Of a stretch of 64,000 nt of DNA, positions 51,577 through 59,638 are shown piece by piece (the stretch's first letter is position 1; each line of letters starts with the position of its first letter). The notes under the pieces were generated by a model. That model was not told the origin of the DNA, did no database searches, and saw nothing but the letters and a program-made list of their open reading frames with translations. The stretch is from JBCDHN01 sp965224535 (GTDB lineage Bacteria > Verrucomicrobiota > Verrucomicrobiia > Verrucomicrobiales > DEV007). The stretch is taken from positions 1-64,000 of the forward strand of contig CBDCZR010000020.1 in assembly GCA_965224535.1 (NCBI GenBank), read 5' to 3'. Made by a program: the position numbers and the translations under genes.

Positions 51577-52389
51577 ATGAGCCAAACCAGTCCATTTCGT
51601 GGCATGGACCCATTTTTGGAGGCCCATTGGCACGATGTGCACAGCCGGTTGATGAATCGAATCAGCGATCAAATCGCCATGCAGTTGCCCGATGATCTGA
51701 TCGTCTCCATCGAGCAATCGATCAAGCTGGGCGAGTCACAGAATCCCAAGCGCGCGGATCTCGATGTTTCGGACGTTTCGGGTTGGGGCGATACTTCGGG
51801 CTGGGAAGCGGACTGGAATCCGGCTTACGACAGCCACGACAGCGAGGACGCGGGCAGCGTCGCGATCACTGAGCCAATTCCGATGCTCGATTTCGATTTG
51901 CCGCATCGATTTTTGGAGATTCGCACCGTGAACGGGAACCATGTGGTTACCGTCATTGAGCTGCTCAGCCCGGCGAACAAGGTGGCCGGCAAGAGCGGCG
52001 AGGTTTACCTGGAAAAACGGCAGGCTTACCTGGAGGCGGCGGTGAATTTCGTGGAAATCGACCTCTTGCGGCAGGGACATGGCCCGCTGTTTCCGGTTTA
52101 CGAAAATCCGGGCGGAATTCCGGCGTACGCGGTTTTCATCAAGCGCTTCAAGAAGACGCCGGCGTTCATCGGGATCGAATACGGCGACCGGTTGCCGCGA
52201 TTTCGCATTCCGCTGCGGCCGAAGGATTTGCCGGCGATTGTCGACTTGCAGGCGGCGCTGGATGAGGCTTATCAGGCGGGGCAATATTGGAAGCGGATCG
52301 ACTACGCGAACGACGCGCTGCTGCCGAAGCCGGATGCGGAGCTGGAGAAGCTGGTGGCGGCGAAAATTTCGCAACTAACCGGCGAATAG
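51577..52389 (+). CDS. DUF4058 family protein
   Basis: 270 aa from ATG 51577. SPFRGMDPFLEAHWHDVHSR is the family signature (PFPGMDPYLE-like), followed by ELLSPANKVAGKSGEVYLEK with the conserved SPxNK, FVEIDLLRQGHG and LPRFRIPLRPKDLPAIVDLQ. The core resembles a PD-(D/E)XK nuclease fold (inference), and related genes are abundant in Planctomycetes and cyanobacteria. An acidic insertion GWGDTSGWEADWNPAYDSHD lies after residue 66. The frame start at 51442 is not supported. Confidence 0.88.
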   Translation: MSQTSPFRGMDPFLEAHWHDVHSRLMNRISDQIAMQLPDDLIVSIEQSIKLGESQNPKRADLDVSDVSGWGDTSGWEADWNPAYDSHDSEDAGSVAITEPIPMLDFDLPHRFLEIRTVNGNHVVTVIELLSPANKVAGKSGEVYLEKRQAYLEAAVNFVEIDLLRQGHGPLFPVYENPGGIPAYAVFIKRFKKTPAFIGIEYGDRLPRFRIPLRPKDLPAIVDLQAALDEAYQAGQYWKRIDYANDALLPKPDAELEKLVAAKISQLTGE

Positions 52390-52529
52390 TTTGGTGCGTC
52401 CGTCCGGGCCAGCCTCGGCCTGCTTTTCAGCACGCGCGGGGACACAATTTGCCACCTAAGAATTCGCTGGCGACGTTGAACGGGGGCTCCGAAGCTAAAC
52501 TCGCTTCCTTTTTCCCTATTGCCATCGCC

Positions 52530-53657
52530 ATGAACGCCTCCCCAAACGCTCTCCGGATTCTGGCTGCCGGCGTGCTGATTTCCGCAACGGGGTTGGCTCG
52601 GGACGAGGGACCAGCCGGAGGTTTGAAACAGCCGATGGCGCCTGGCGATCTCAAAGACGGGCTCGAGCTTTCGCGACGCATCCACGCCTTTATCGTGGAA
52701 ACCAACGACGCGCAGCCGCCGGATTTCGCCGATTACCGGAGCCGTATCCCCAAAATCTCCAAATCCCGGGTCCGTTACGACATGGTGGCAATCCCCGCTG
52801 GCGATTTCACGATGGGTAGCCCGAAATCCGAACCCGGCCGGCAAGCGGACGAGGGCCCGCAACGCAACGTCAACGTGGAGGCGTTTTGGATGGGGCGCTA
52901 CGAAGTGACGTGGGATGAATTTGAGCCGTTTGTCGCCAAGGCCGCACCACGGCACATTCGCGAAAAACCTGCAAAAGTCGCGCTATCGCAGTTGGTGTCC
53001 GGTCCGACGCAAACTTACCACGAAATGTCGTTCGGCATGGGTCGCGCGAGTTTTCCCGCCATATCCATGACGCAGCACGCGGCCAGCAAGTACTGCCAGT
53101 GGCTCAGCGCGCAAACCGGGCGATTCTACCGGCTGCCGACCGAGGCCGAGTGGGAATACGCATGCCGGGCAGGAACCCGCAGCGCCTATTCCTTTGGCGC
53201 AGATGCATCGAGGTTGGACGAATTTGCCTGGCATTGGACCAACTCTAACGAAAATTACCAACCGGTCGGCAAAAAGCTGCCCAACCCCCGGGGCTTGCAC
53301 GATATGCACGGCAACGTGATGGAGTGGTGCCTGGATCAATATGCGGCCGATGCCTATCAAACCGGGGCTAACCTGATCCCGGCCCTGAAACTCTATCCAC
53401 GCGTCGTTCGCGGTGGCTCGTGGTACGACGATCCGGCCGATTGCCGCTCGGCGGCGCGCTTTGGTTCATCGGCAAATTGGAAAACTCAGGATCCGACTTG
53501 GCCGCGCAGTTTGTGGTGGCACACGGACGCCGAATGGCTGGGATTTCGCATCGTGCGTCCGGTCAAAATTCCAAGCGCGGAGCAAATGCACGCGATTTGG
53601 AACAGTGGCTGGTTGGCCGATGAAGAGCCGATTCCGGCGACGGGCGGCCGGCCCTAG
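52530..53657 (+). CDS. Secreted SUMF1/FGE-sulfatase-domain protein, likely non-catalytic
   Basis: 375 aa from ATG 52530, with a weak signal (NALRILAAGVLISATGLA). The SUMF1 (formylglycine-generating enzyme-like) domain: DMVAIPAGDFTMGSP, AFWMGRYEVTWDEF, CQWLSAQTGRFYRLPTEAEW, GLHDMHGNVMEW, RVVRGGSWYDDPADCRSAAR. True FGE has two active-site cysteines in this last segment (pattern GGSxLCxxxYC); here the first is replaced by Asp, so it should not mature sulfatases. Probably a structural or regulatory SUMF1 member. Genes between 51213 and 53657 run in one direction. Confidence 0.85.
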   Translation: MNASPNALRILAAGVLISATGLARDEGPAGGLKQPMAPGDLKDGLELSRRIHAFIVETNDAQPPDFADYRSRIPKISKSRVRYDMVAIPAGDFTMGSPKSEPGRQADEGPQRNVNVEAFWMGRYEVTWDEFEPFVAKAAPRHIREKPAKVALSQLVSGPTQTYHEMSFGMGRASFPAISMTQHAASKYCQWLSAQTGRFYRLPTEAEWEYACRAGTRSAYSFGADASRLDEFAWHWTNSNENYQPVGKKLPNPRGLHDMHGNVMEWCLDQYAADAYQTGANLIPALKLYPRVVRGGSWYDDPADCRSAARFGSSANWKTQDPTWPRSLWWHTDAEWLGFRIVRPVKIPSAEQMHAIWNSGWLADEEPIPATGGRP

Positions 53658-53674
53658 CAAAATGGCCGTCCGCC
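53643..53674. terminator. Hairpin overlapping the SUMF1-like stop codon
   Basis: GGCGGCCGGCC (53643-53653) pairs 10 of 11 with GGCCGTCCGCC (53664-53674) across the loop CTAGCAAAAT, which contains the TAG stop at 53655-53657. It lies between convergent genes and is followed by AGATTT. A probable terminator for the SUMF1-like transcript. Confidence 0.6.
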
Positions 53675-53828
53675 AGATTTACGCTTGCGGCGCGGTCATG
53701 CTGGGGGCGTCCAAAACCTTCGGTTTCCCACAAAGTTTTGTCGAGATTGTCCGGAATACGCAGAACATCGAACCGATCGGGGTCCCTTTCATAGGCGCGT
53801 TTCGCGGCACGGTGGCTGGAAGCCCCCG

Positions 53829-56153
53829 CTACACGTTCCAGCCCGCGGTGTCGCGCACTTTCAGCATGGTGTCGAGAATCGTGTTCCAGGTCTGCTGGGT
53901 TTCGAGCATGGCGTTGGGGAACATGCAGCCGTCCCAGCAAATGTGCTTGATGCCGCGCGCGGTGGCGTCTTTGAGCCAGTAGCTGGAGCACTTGACGATG
54001 TCCAGCTTGCCGTTGGGATCGTCGGCCGGGCAGTGTTTGCCGGTCTTGTCGTGCGAGCCGGAGCCGTGAACCTGGCCGTCGTTCTGGGCCACGTGAAAAT
54101 CGATCGTCCACGGGCGAAGCGCGTCGGTCATTTTCTCGTAGGCGGGCCAAAATTCCTCGTCGCTGTAGCCATCTTGCAGCAGGGCGTGCTCGGCGGCGTT
54201 GTAGCCCATCAAGTAAAGGTAAGTGTGGGCTAAATCCGCCTGAAAACCGAGGCTTTCCGGCATTCCGACCTCTTCCAGCAGGTCGAGCATGTCCTTCCAG
54301 CTATGCATGCCCGCCCAGCAGATTTCGCCCTCGGCAGCGAGCCGTTCGCCGTTGTCGGCGGCGATTTTTGCCGCTTCGCGGAAGGTTACGGCGATTTTGC
54401 GGGTGTTGCCGGCGGGATCCTTCGACCAATTTTCCGGATTATCGGCGGAATCGATGCGAATCACGCCGTATTGCCGCACGCCGTGTTCGTTGAAAATCTT
54501 GGCGATGCGGCAGGCTTTTTCCACGGCGGTGATGAACTTGCCGCGTTGCTCGGCGTCGCCCATGGCGCTGTCTCCCACCGTTCCCGGCCACACCGGCGCG
54601 ACCAGTGAGCCCACCTGGAAGCCCTTGGCGGCGATTTGGTCGGCGATGCGGCGCAACTCATCCTCGCTGGCGTCCGGATCGGTGTGCGGGTGAAAGAGAA
54701 AGTAGTCGATGCCGTCGAATTTCTTGCCATCCACCTCGGCATTGGCGCTCAACTCGAGCATGCGTTCCAGGCTGATTGGCGGTTCCTGGCCATCGTCGGT
54801 TCCTTTGCCGACCAGACCGGGCCACATGGCATTGTGAAGTTTTGGGAATGTGTGAGACATAGCGTTGGGTTGGGTGGAATCGGGTTGAGAGGCAGCGCCG
54901 GTTGCGGCGCCCGCCAGCGCGGAAACGGCTCCGCCGGCTTCGGCCTTGAGTTCGGAGCCAATTTCTCCGGCTTTGTGGGCCACGGCGGAGGTTGCGCCCT
55001 TCACCTCGGTCGCGGCCGAACTCAGCGCGTCCTTGGCCTCGCCGCCTTTTTCGGCGATCACCTCCTTGGTGGCGCTGGCGGCCTCAGCCACGTGCGTTCT
55101 GGCGTCGCCCAATTTTGCGGCTGCGGCGTCTTTGGCTTCGGTCAGGTCCGCCTTAACTTCGGCGGCTTTTTCTTTGACGATGTCTTTGGTAGCCGTAGCG
55201 GCCTCGGAGACAGCGGTTTTCGCTTCGCTGAGCTTCACCCGCGCGGTTTCGGTGGCGGCTTTGACGGTTTCGCCGGCCTCGGCCAGCTTTTCGCTCACCG
55301 TCTCCTTGGCATTGCTGGCGGCTTCGGAAACGGCCTCCCCGGCGGTGTGCAATTTTCCAGCCGCGGCGTCCTTGGCATTGGTCACCGCGTCGGTGGCTTT
55401 GTGAACGGTCTCCGCGACGGCGTCCTTGGCGCTGGTGGCTGCGGCGGCCATTTCTTCCTTGGCCTTGTGGAGGTGGTCGGAGGCTTGCTGGCCCAATTCT
55501 TCGGTGGAAGCCTCGACAGCCGCTCCGGCGTCTTTGGCAGTCTCAACCGCGTCGCCCGCGGTTTCGGCCACAGCGTTGGCAGCATCGCCGGCAGCGTCTT
55601 TGGTCGCCTCGACGGCGTTGGAAGCGACGTCGGCGGTTTTTTCGGCGACGTTGCCCGCGGTTTCGGCCACGGCGTTGGCAGCATCGCCGGCAGCGTCTTT
55701 GGTCGCCTCGACAGCGTTGGAAGCCACGTCAGCGGTTTTTTCCGCGACATTGCCCGCGGTTTCGGCCACGGCGTCGGCAGCATCACCCGCCGCGTCTTTG
55801 GTCGCCTCGACGGCGTTGGAAGCGACGTCAGCGGTTTTTTCGGCGACGTTGCCCGCGGTCTCGGCCACGGCGTTGGCAGCATCAGCCGCCGCGTCTTTGG
55901 TCGACTCGACGGCGTTGGAAGCGACGTCGGCGGTTTTTTCGGCCACGTTACCCGCGGTTTCGGCCACAGCGCTGGCAGCATCGCCCGCCGCGTTTTTGGT
56001 CGCTTCCACCGCATCAGCAGCGCCGTCCGCCACGGATTCAACCGCTTCAGAGGCCATTTCGCCCGTTTTTTCGGCCAAATCCTGCGTTTTTTCCGCGGTT
56101 TTGGCGAGCAGGCCTTTTTCCTTCTTTTTCTTGTTTTTACCGAAACCGAACAT
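53829..56153 (-). CDS. LEA-like helical repeat array fused to a xylose-isomerase-like TIM barrel
   Basis: 774 aa. Residues 1-20 are basic (FGFGKNKKKKEKG). Residues about 20-200 are built of 11-residue units, three per 33-residue block (NVAEKTADVAS, NAVEATKDAAG, DAANAVAETAG), the pattern of group 3 late-embryogenesis-abundant proteins. Residues 200-420 are a looser Ala/Lys/Glu helix. From Met432 (54860) MSHTFPKLHNAMWPGLVGKG begins an AP-endonuclease-2/xylose-isomerase-type barrel with FLFHPHTDPD, AEGEICWAGMHSWKDMLDLL, GFQADLAHTY and HFHV-like metal residues (IDFHVAQNDGQVHG). No stop separates the parts, but Met432 could also start a separate protein. The aldolase gene lies 32 bp upstream. Confidence 0.8.
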   Translation of the reverse strand: MFGFGKNKKKKEKGLLAKTAEKTQDLAEKTGEMASEAVESVADGAADAVEATKNAAGDAASAVAETAGNVAEKTADVASNAVESTKDAAADAANAVAETAGNVAEKTADVASNAVEATKDAAGDAADAVAETAGNVAEKTADVASNAVEATKDAAGDAANAVAETAGNVAEKTADVASNAVEATKDAAGDAANAVAETAGDAVETAKDAGAAVEASTEELGQQASDHLHKAKEEMAAAATSAKDAVAETVHKATDAVTNAKDAAAGKLHTAGEAVSEAASNAKETVSEKLAEAGETVKAATETARVKLSEAKTAVSEAATATKDIVKEKAAEVKADLTEAKDAAAAKLGDARTHVAEAASATKEVIAEKGGEAKDALSSAATEVKGATSAVAHKAGEIGSELKAEAGGAVSALAGAATGAASQPDSTQPNAMSHTFPKLHNAMWPGLVGKGTDDGQEPPISLERMLELSANAEVDGKKFDGIDYFLFHPHTDPDASEDELRRIADQIAAKGFQVGSLVAPVWPGTVGDSAMGDAEQRGKFITAVEKACRIAKIFNEHGVRQYGVIRIDSADNPENWSKDPAGNTRKIAVTFREAAKIAADNGERLAAEGEICWAGMHSWKDMLDLLEEVGMPESLGFQADLAHTYLYLMGYNAAEHALLQDGYSDEEFWPAYEKMTDALRPWTIDFHVAQNDGQVHGSGSHDKTGKHCPADDPNGKLDIVKCSSYWLKDATARGIKHICWDGCMFPNAMLETQQTWNTILDTMLKVRDTAGWNV
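55545..56050. repeat. Tandem 99-bp (33-aa) repeats in the LEA-like region
   Basis: About four to five copies of a 99-bp unit, highly similar in DNA (GCGGTTTTTTCGGCGACG recurs), each encoding three 11-residue helical motifs. There are no spacers, so this is a coding minisatellite. Copy number probably varies among strains. Confidence 0.88.
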
Positions 56154-56185
56154 GTTGAGGGGAGGTTAGTTTTTAAGTGGATTGG

Positions 56186-57142
56186 TCAGGAATTTTCGTG
56201 CTTCAGCTCTTCGTACAAGCCAAAAGCCTCGTCCGGCTTCATGCCTTCGTGGACGACGCCGCGCACGGCCTTCATCATCGGCACGGGAGCGTCCGATTGG
56301 AAGATGTTGCGTCCCATGTCCACGCCGCTGGCGCCTTGATCGCAGGCCTCGTAGGCCATTTGCAGCGCATCGCGCTCCGGCCGCTTTTTGCCGCCGGCGA
56401 TGACGATGGGCACGGGGCAACAGCTGGTGATGGTCTCGAACTCGTCCTCAGTGTGGTAGCATTTGACCATGTGGCAGCCTAGCTCAGCCATAATTCGCGT
56501 GGCCATGCGGAAATATTTCGTGGTCCGCTCCATGCTGCGGCCCACAGCCACCACGCCCATGACGGCGATGCCGTAGCGGTTGGCGGCATCGATCATTTTG
56601 GTCAAATTTTGCAGCGAACGCCGCTCATGAGCGCTGCCGATGAACACTTGCACGGCCAAAACCGAGGCGTTGATGCGAATCGCATCCTCAATGTCGACGG
56701 CGGTGTCTTCGTAGGAAAGCGGCTCGTAACCGGGACGCTCCAATTTGACCGCTTTGCCGTCCCACTCGCCCTCGTAGGCATCGCTCGGGCTGACCATCGA
56801 GGTTCCGCCAGACGCCCGCAGCGCGATGGCTTTTTGCGTGGAAGAAGGGATGATGGAGCGGGCAATACCGCGGGTGAGCATGAGGCAGTCGCAATGCGGC
56901 TCCAGGGGCAAAATCGCCTGATCCACGCGTTCCAGACCGGTCGTCGGCCCCATAAAGTAGCCGTGGTCGAAGGCGAGCATGATGGTGCGGCCCGTTTTCG
57001 GGTTAAACACCTTGGAAAGTCGATTTTGCAGGCCCCAATCGTATTGGTGCGAGCCTTTGAGGAAGAATCCCGGCGTTTCCTGCGGGATATCGGTGTAAAA
57101 TTCCTTGTCCTTGGTTTCTTTGGTTCCGTCGAGATCGGCCAT
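56186..57142 (-). CDS. LsrF/class I fructose-bisphosphate aldolase-like enzyme
   Basis: 318 aa DeoC/LsrF-type barrel. TIMLAFDHGYFMGPTTGLER near the start and the Schiff-base lysine Lys227 in CHMVKCYHTEDEFE are preserved, with PVPIVIAGGKKRPERDALQM and GASGVDMGRNIFQ forming the phosphate site. This is the arrangement of LsrF and archaeal-type FBP aldolases. It lies directly upstream of, and probably co-transcribed with, the LEA-barrel gene, which suggests both act on a sugar phosphate pathway (inference). Substrate unproven. Confidence 0.88.
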   Translation of the reverse strand: MADLDGTKETKDKEFYTDIPQETPGFFLKGSHQYDWGLQNRLSKVFNPKTGRTIMLAFDHGYFMGPTTGLERVDQAILPLEPHCDCLMLTRGIARSIIPSSTQKAIALRASGGTSMVSPSDAYEGEWDGKAVKLERPGYEPLSYEDTAVDIEDAIRINASVLAVQVFIGSAHERRSLQNLTKMIDAANRYGIAVMGVVAVGRSMERTTKYFRMATRIMAELGCHMVKCYHTEDEFETITSCCPVPIVIAGGKKRPERDALQMAYEACDQGASGVDMGRNIFQSDAPVPMMKAVRGVVHEGMKPDEAFGLYEELKHENS

Positions 57143-57239
57143 GGTGGTGTGAGGTTATGAGGTGATGCTAGTTTGGTAGCCTACCTCCATAGCAAGCGAT
57201 GCTCGACGGTCAAGCCGGTTCCCCGGTTCCGACAGTCTC

Positions 57240-58763
57240 CTAGCCCTCGCGCCGCATCGCGATCGGCGGGATTTGCGCCTCCTCCGGGGCCATGGAACTG
57301 ACGCGCAGGGCCGATTCCACGGCCAAATCCTCGTAACCGCGAGCCACGACCACCAAGCCGTAGCTTTGGCCCTTGAACAGTTGCTTGGGCAGGGTGAATT
57401 GGCCGGTGCGATTGGTTTTGGTGGAGGTGTAGGCCATTTTTTGGCTCTGCATCCGAATGAAATCGGCGATGCGGATGCCCGGCTTCAACGCGATGACCAA
57501 TGCTCCGGCGATCGCGCGTCCGTCGGCCTCATCCACGACCTGACCGCTAATCTGCGTGTCGGTGTCGTTGACTCGGCGGCCGATGGAAACGGCGCCCTCG
57601 GTGGAAATTTCTCCGTCCAGGGTCAGCACCACCTTGTACTCTCCGTCCGGCAGTTCGCGGTTGTTGGAGATGACCAGGGTGTGTTGCCCGCTTTCACCGC
57701 TGTCCCAGTTTTCCTCCGCGTTGAGGATGGGCTTGCCGTTGTGCGCCCAAATTTGGCCCCATTTTTGACCGGGGTTCATGCGGTCGTAGTCAAACGTGAC
57801 GTGAATGCGCGTGACGCCGCTGGGCAGGATGTCTGTGGGGTTGATGGGCCGGCCATCGTGCGAAACTCGGCTGCTGAAGACCAGGTTGCCGAACTCCGGG
57901 ACCTTGGGGCGAGCCGGCAACCGCGGCGTTCGCGGTTTTTGCACCGGAATCTGGGTTCGCGCCCCGCGTCCGGTCACTTTCACCCCGGCTTCGCGCAGGA
58001 GCGGCTTGGCCAGGTTGACGGGGCGCAGGCCGTTGATGAATCCGCCGATCGCCATGGGTGTATCGCGATGATCCACGCGGCCATCGCGATTGGTATCGAC
58101 CACGGGCCGGGCATCGACCGGGGTGATGCCCTCGCCGGCGGCGGCTTGGGTGGGAATGCCGATCAGCTCACCATCGTGGTTAATCGCCGTGCCGCCGCTG
58201 TTGCCGCCGGCGATGGTGGCATCGGTCTTGATCCAGGCGCGGCGAGCTTTCACGTTACCCTGCCGCGTAAAACCCGCCACGCTGCCGCTGGTGAAGGTGA
58301 TGGTGTCGCCGCCGATGCCCGGGTAGCCGAAAATGGCCATGTTGTCGGCTAATTCCAGCGTATCCGAGTCGCCCGGCGCAACGCAGGGCAAATCAAGATC
58401 GCGAACCCGGTTTCCACGCGCGTCCGTGACGATTTTGAGCACCGCCAGGTCCAATTCCGGCGCCAGGGCCACGATTTCGCCGATGTAGGTGAGCGCGGGC
58501 GGCTCGTCGGATCTCCCGGTCATGGCTAAGCCCAGTTGCTGGGCCGGCGGGCTGGGCATTCCCATGGATCGCGGGCTGGCGACGTGGCAGTTGGTCAGGA
58601 CGATGCCGCGCGGATCGACGATGGTGCCGGATCCGGTCCAAGCCGCGCTGGTTCCGCCAAAAAAACCGCGATGCAAGGCGACGACCTGCACCACGGCGGG
58701 CATGGTTCGGCGCAGGGTGGTGGGAGTGGCCAATTGGCCGCGTCCGCTGGATGAAGTCGACAT
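57240..58763 (-). CDS. Trypsin-like serine protease with EF-hand-like loop and C-terminal beta domains
   Basis: 507 aa from ATG 58763. Triad: His60 (IVLTNCHVAS), Asp105 (PELDLAVLK), Ser189 (AGGNSGGTA). After the protease, PVVDTNRDGRVDHRDTP (about 221-237) is an EF-hand/dockerin-like calcium loop, followed by a Pro/Arg linker, a beta domain (about 290-410) and a carboxypeptidase-regulatory-like domain with ISGQVVDEADGRAIAGALVI. No signal peptide is visible at this or the longer start (58802), so location is uncertain. The gene follows the hypothetical gene of 58795-59511 after 31 bp. Confidence 0.87.
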   Translation of the reverse strand: MSTSSSGRGQLATPTTLRRTMPAVVQVVALHRGFFGGTSAAWTGSGTIVDPRGIVLTNCHVASPRSMGMPSPPAQQLGLAMTGRSDEPPALTYIGEIVALAPELDLAVLKIVTDARGNRVRDLDLPCVAPGDSDTLELADNMAIFGYPGIGGDTITFTSGSVAGFTRQGNVKARRAWIKTDATIAGGNSGGTAINHDGELIGIPTQAAAGEGITPVDARPVVDTNRDGRVDHRDTPMAIGGFINGLRPVNLAKPLLREAGVKVTGRGARTQIPVQKPRTPRLPARPKVPEFGNLVFSSRVSHDGRPINPTDILPSGVTRIHVTFDYDRMNPGQKWGQIWAHNGKPILNAEENWDSGESGQHTLVISNNRELPDGEYKVVLTLDGEISTEGAVSIGRRVNDTDTQISGQVVDEADGRAIAGALVIALKPGIRIADFIRMQSQKMAYTSTKTNRTGQFTLPKQLFKGQSYGLVVVARGYEDLAVESALRVSSMAPEEAQIPPIAMRREG

Positions 58764-58794
58764 TTTTCCAGGTTTCGGGTTTCGAGTTTCGAGT

Positions 58795-59511
58795 TCAGCC
58801 ATCCACTTGCCAGGTGTCCAGCAACCCCTTCAGGCTCGTTTTTTTGGGGACGGCGGGCGTGGGTTTGCGCCGTTGTTTGGCTACGGCGCCCAGAATTTCC
58901 AGCAAACCGCGCAGGGCGGTCTCCACGTTAATCCCGGCATGTTGGGAAAGCTCGTGCGCCATGCCGCTGTTCGTCAAAACCGACGCCAATTCGCGCTTGT
59001 TGCCGGCGTGCTCCAGCAAGTGATCCAGGTCCAGCGCATCGCTTTGCGGCGCCTCGGGCCGGAAACCACTCCGCCGCGGGCCCGCCGCGGTCTTGCCGGA
59101 GACCATTTTGGCGGTGAAGAAGGAAACGATCATCTGCGCGACCGATGGCCGAATCCCCAGCTTCTCGCTCAGCATCGCCACCATGGGATTGGCCGCTTTT
59201 TGGCTCCTGGCCGACTTTCCGCCTCCTGCCGCGCCCATCACCATGCCTAACAAATCGGCCAAGCCGCCGCTGCCAGCGCCTCCGCGGCCGCCGGCGCCCA
59301 TCAATTCGCCCAACAAGTCGCCAACCATCTCCATGCCGGGATCCGGACGCTCCTGCGGCGCCTTGGCGCGAGAAGTTTGGCGAGGTTGCTGCCCGCCGCC
59401 CAAAATTCCGCCGAGAATTTGCGCGAGTGGATCGGCTGAGGCACTCTTGCGTCGCGAGGAAGGAGACGGCGCTCCGTTGGTGAGGACGGCTTTGAGCAGT
59501 TCTTCGATCAT
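58795..59511 (-). CDS. Gly/Ala-rich hypothetical protein (238 aa), possibly DUF937-like
   Basis: Contains two glycine-rich low-complexity tracts (ILGGILGGGQQ; GAGGRGGAGSGGLADLLGMV) and helical segments such as MVAMLSEKLGIRPSVAQMIV and LDHLLEHAGNKRELASVL. The mixture of Gly loops and LLGxLLG helices resembles DUF937/YidB-like proteins, with low confidence. No signal. First gene of a pair with the trypsin-like protease, so it may be a partner or substrate. Confidence 0.65.
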   Translation of the reverse strand: MIEELLKAVLTNGAPSPSSRRKSASADPLAQILGGILGGGQQPRQTSRAKAPQERPDPGMEMVGDLLGELMGAGGRGGAGSGGLADLLGMVMGAAGGGKSARSQKAANPMVAMLSEKLGIRPSVAQMIVSFFTAKMVSGKTAAGPRRSGFRPEAPQSDALDLDHLLEHAGNKRELASVLTNSGMAHELSQHAGINVETALRGLLEILGAVAKQRRKPTPAVPKKTSLKGLLDTWQVDG

Positions 59512-59593
59512 GTTTCAGGTGAACCGGGTTTCAGCAGCAGCCTTTACCGCGAAAGCCGGAGACGCGCAAGTAGCCTACCCAAAAGTTTTAAGC

Positions 59594-59611
59594 CGCCGCG
59601 CCGACGCGGCG
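59594..59611. terminator. Short perfect hairpin between two minus-strand genes
   Basis: CGCCGCG (59594-59600), loop CCGA, CGCGGCG (59605-59611). It lies between the stop of the glycosyltransferase-like gene (59639) and the start of the DUF937-like gene (59511). Reading leftward it could terminate the former. No T tract, so weak. Confidence 0.45.
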
Positions 59612-59638
59612 CGTGATTGCTCAGGCGGCGCAGGCGGC

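Noticed and set aside
55545..56050. Possible non-coding repeat array or CRISPR
   Set aside because: Units are 99 bp, spacerless and keep a protein frame with 11-residue periodicity.
54636..56339. 567-codon plus-strand Gly/Phe-rich frame opposite the LEA-like array
   Set aside because: Glycine-rich repeats here are only the complement of the Ala/Glu/Lys repeat codons; the minus frame continues into a real enzyme domain.
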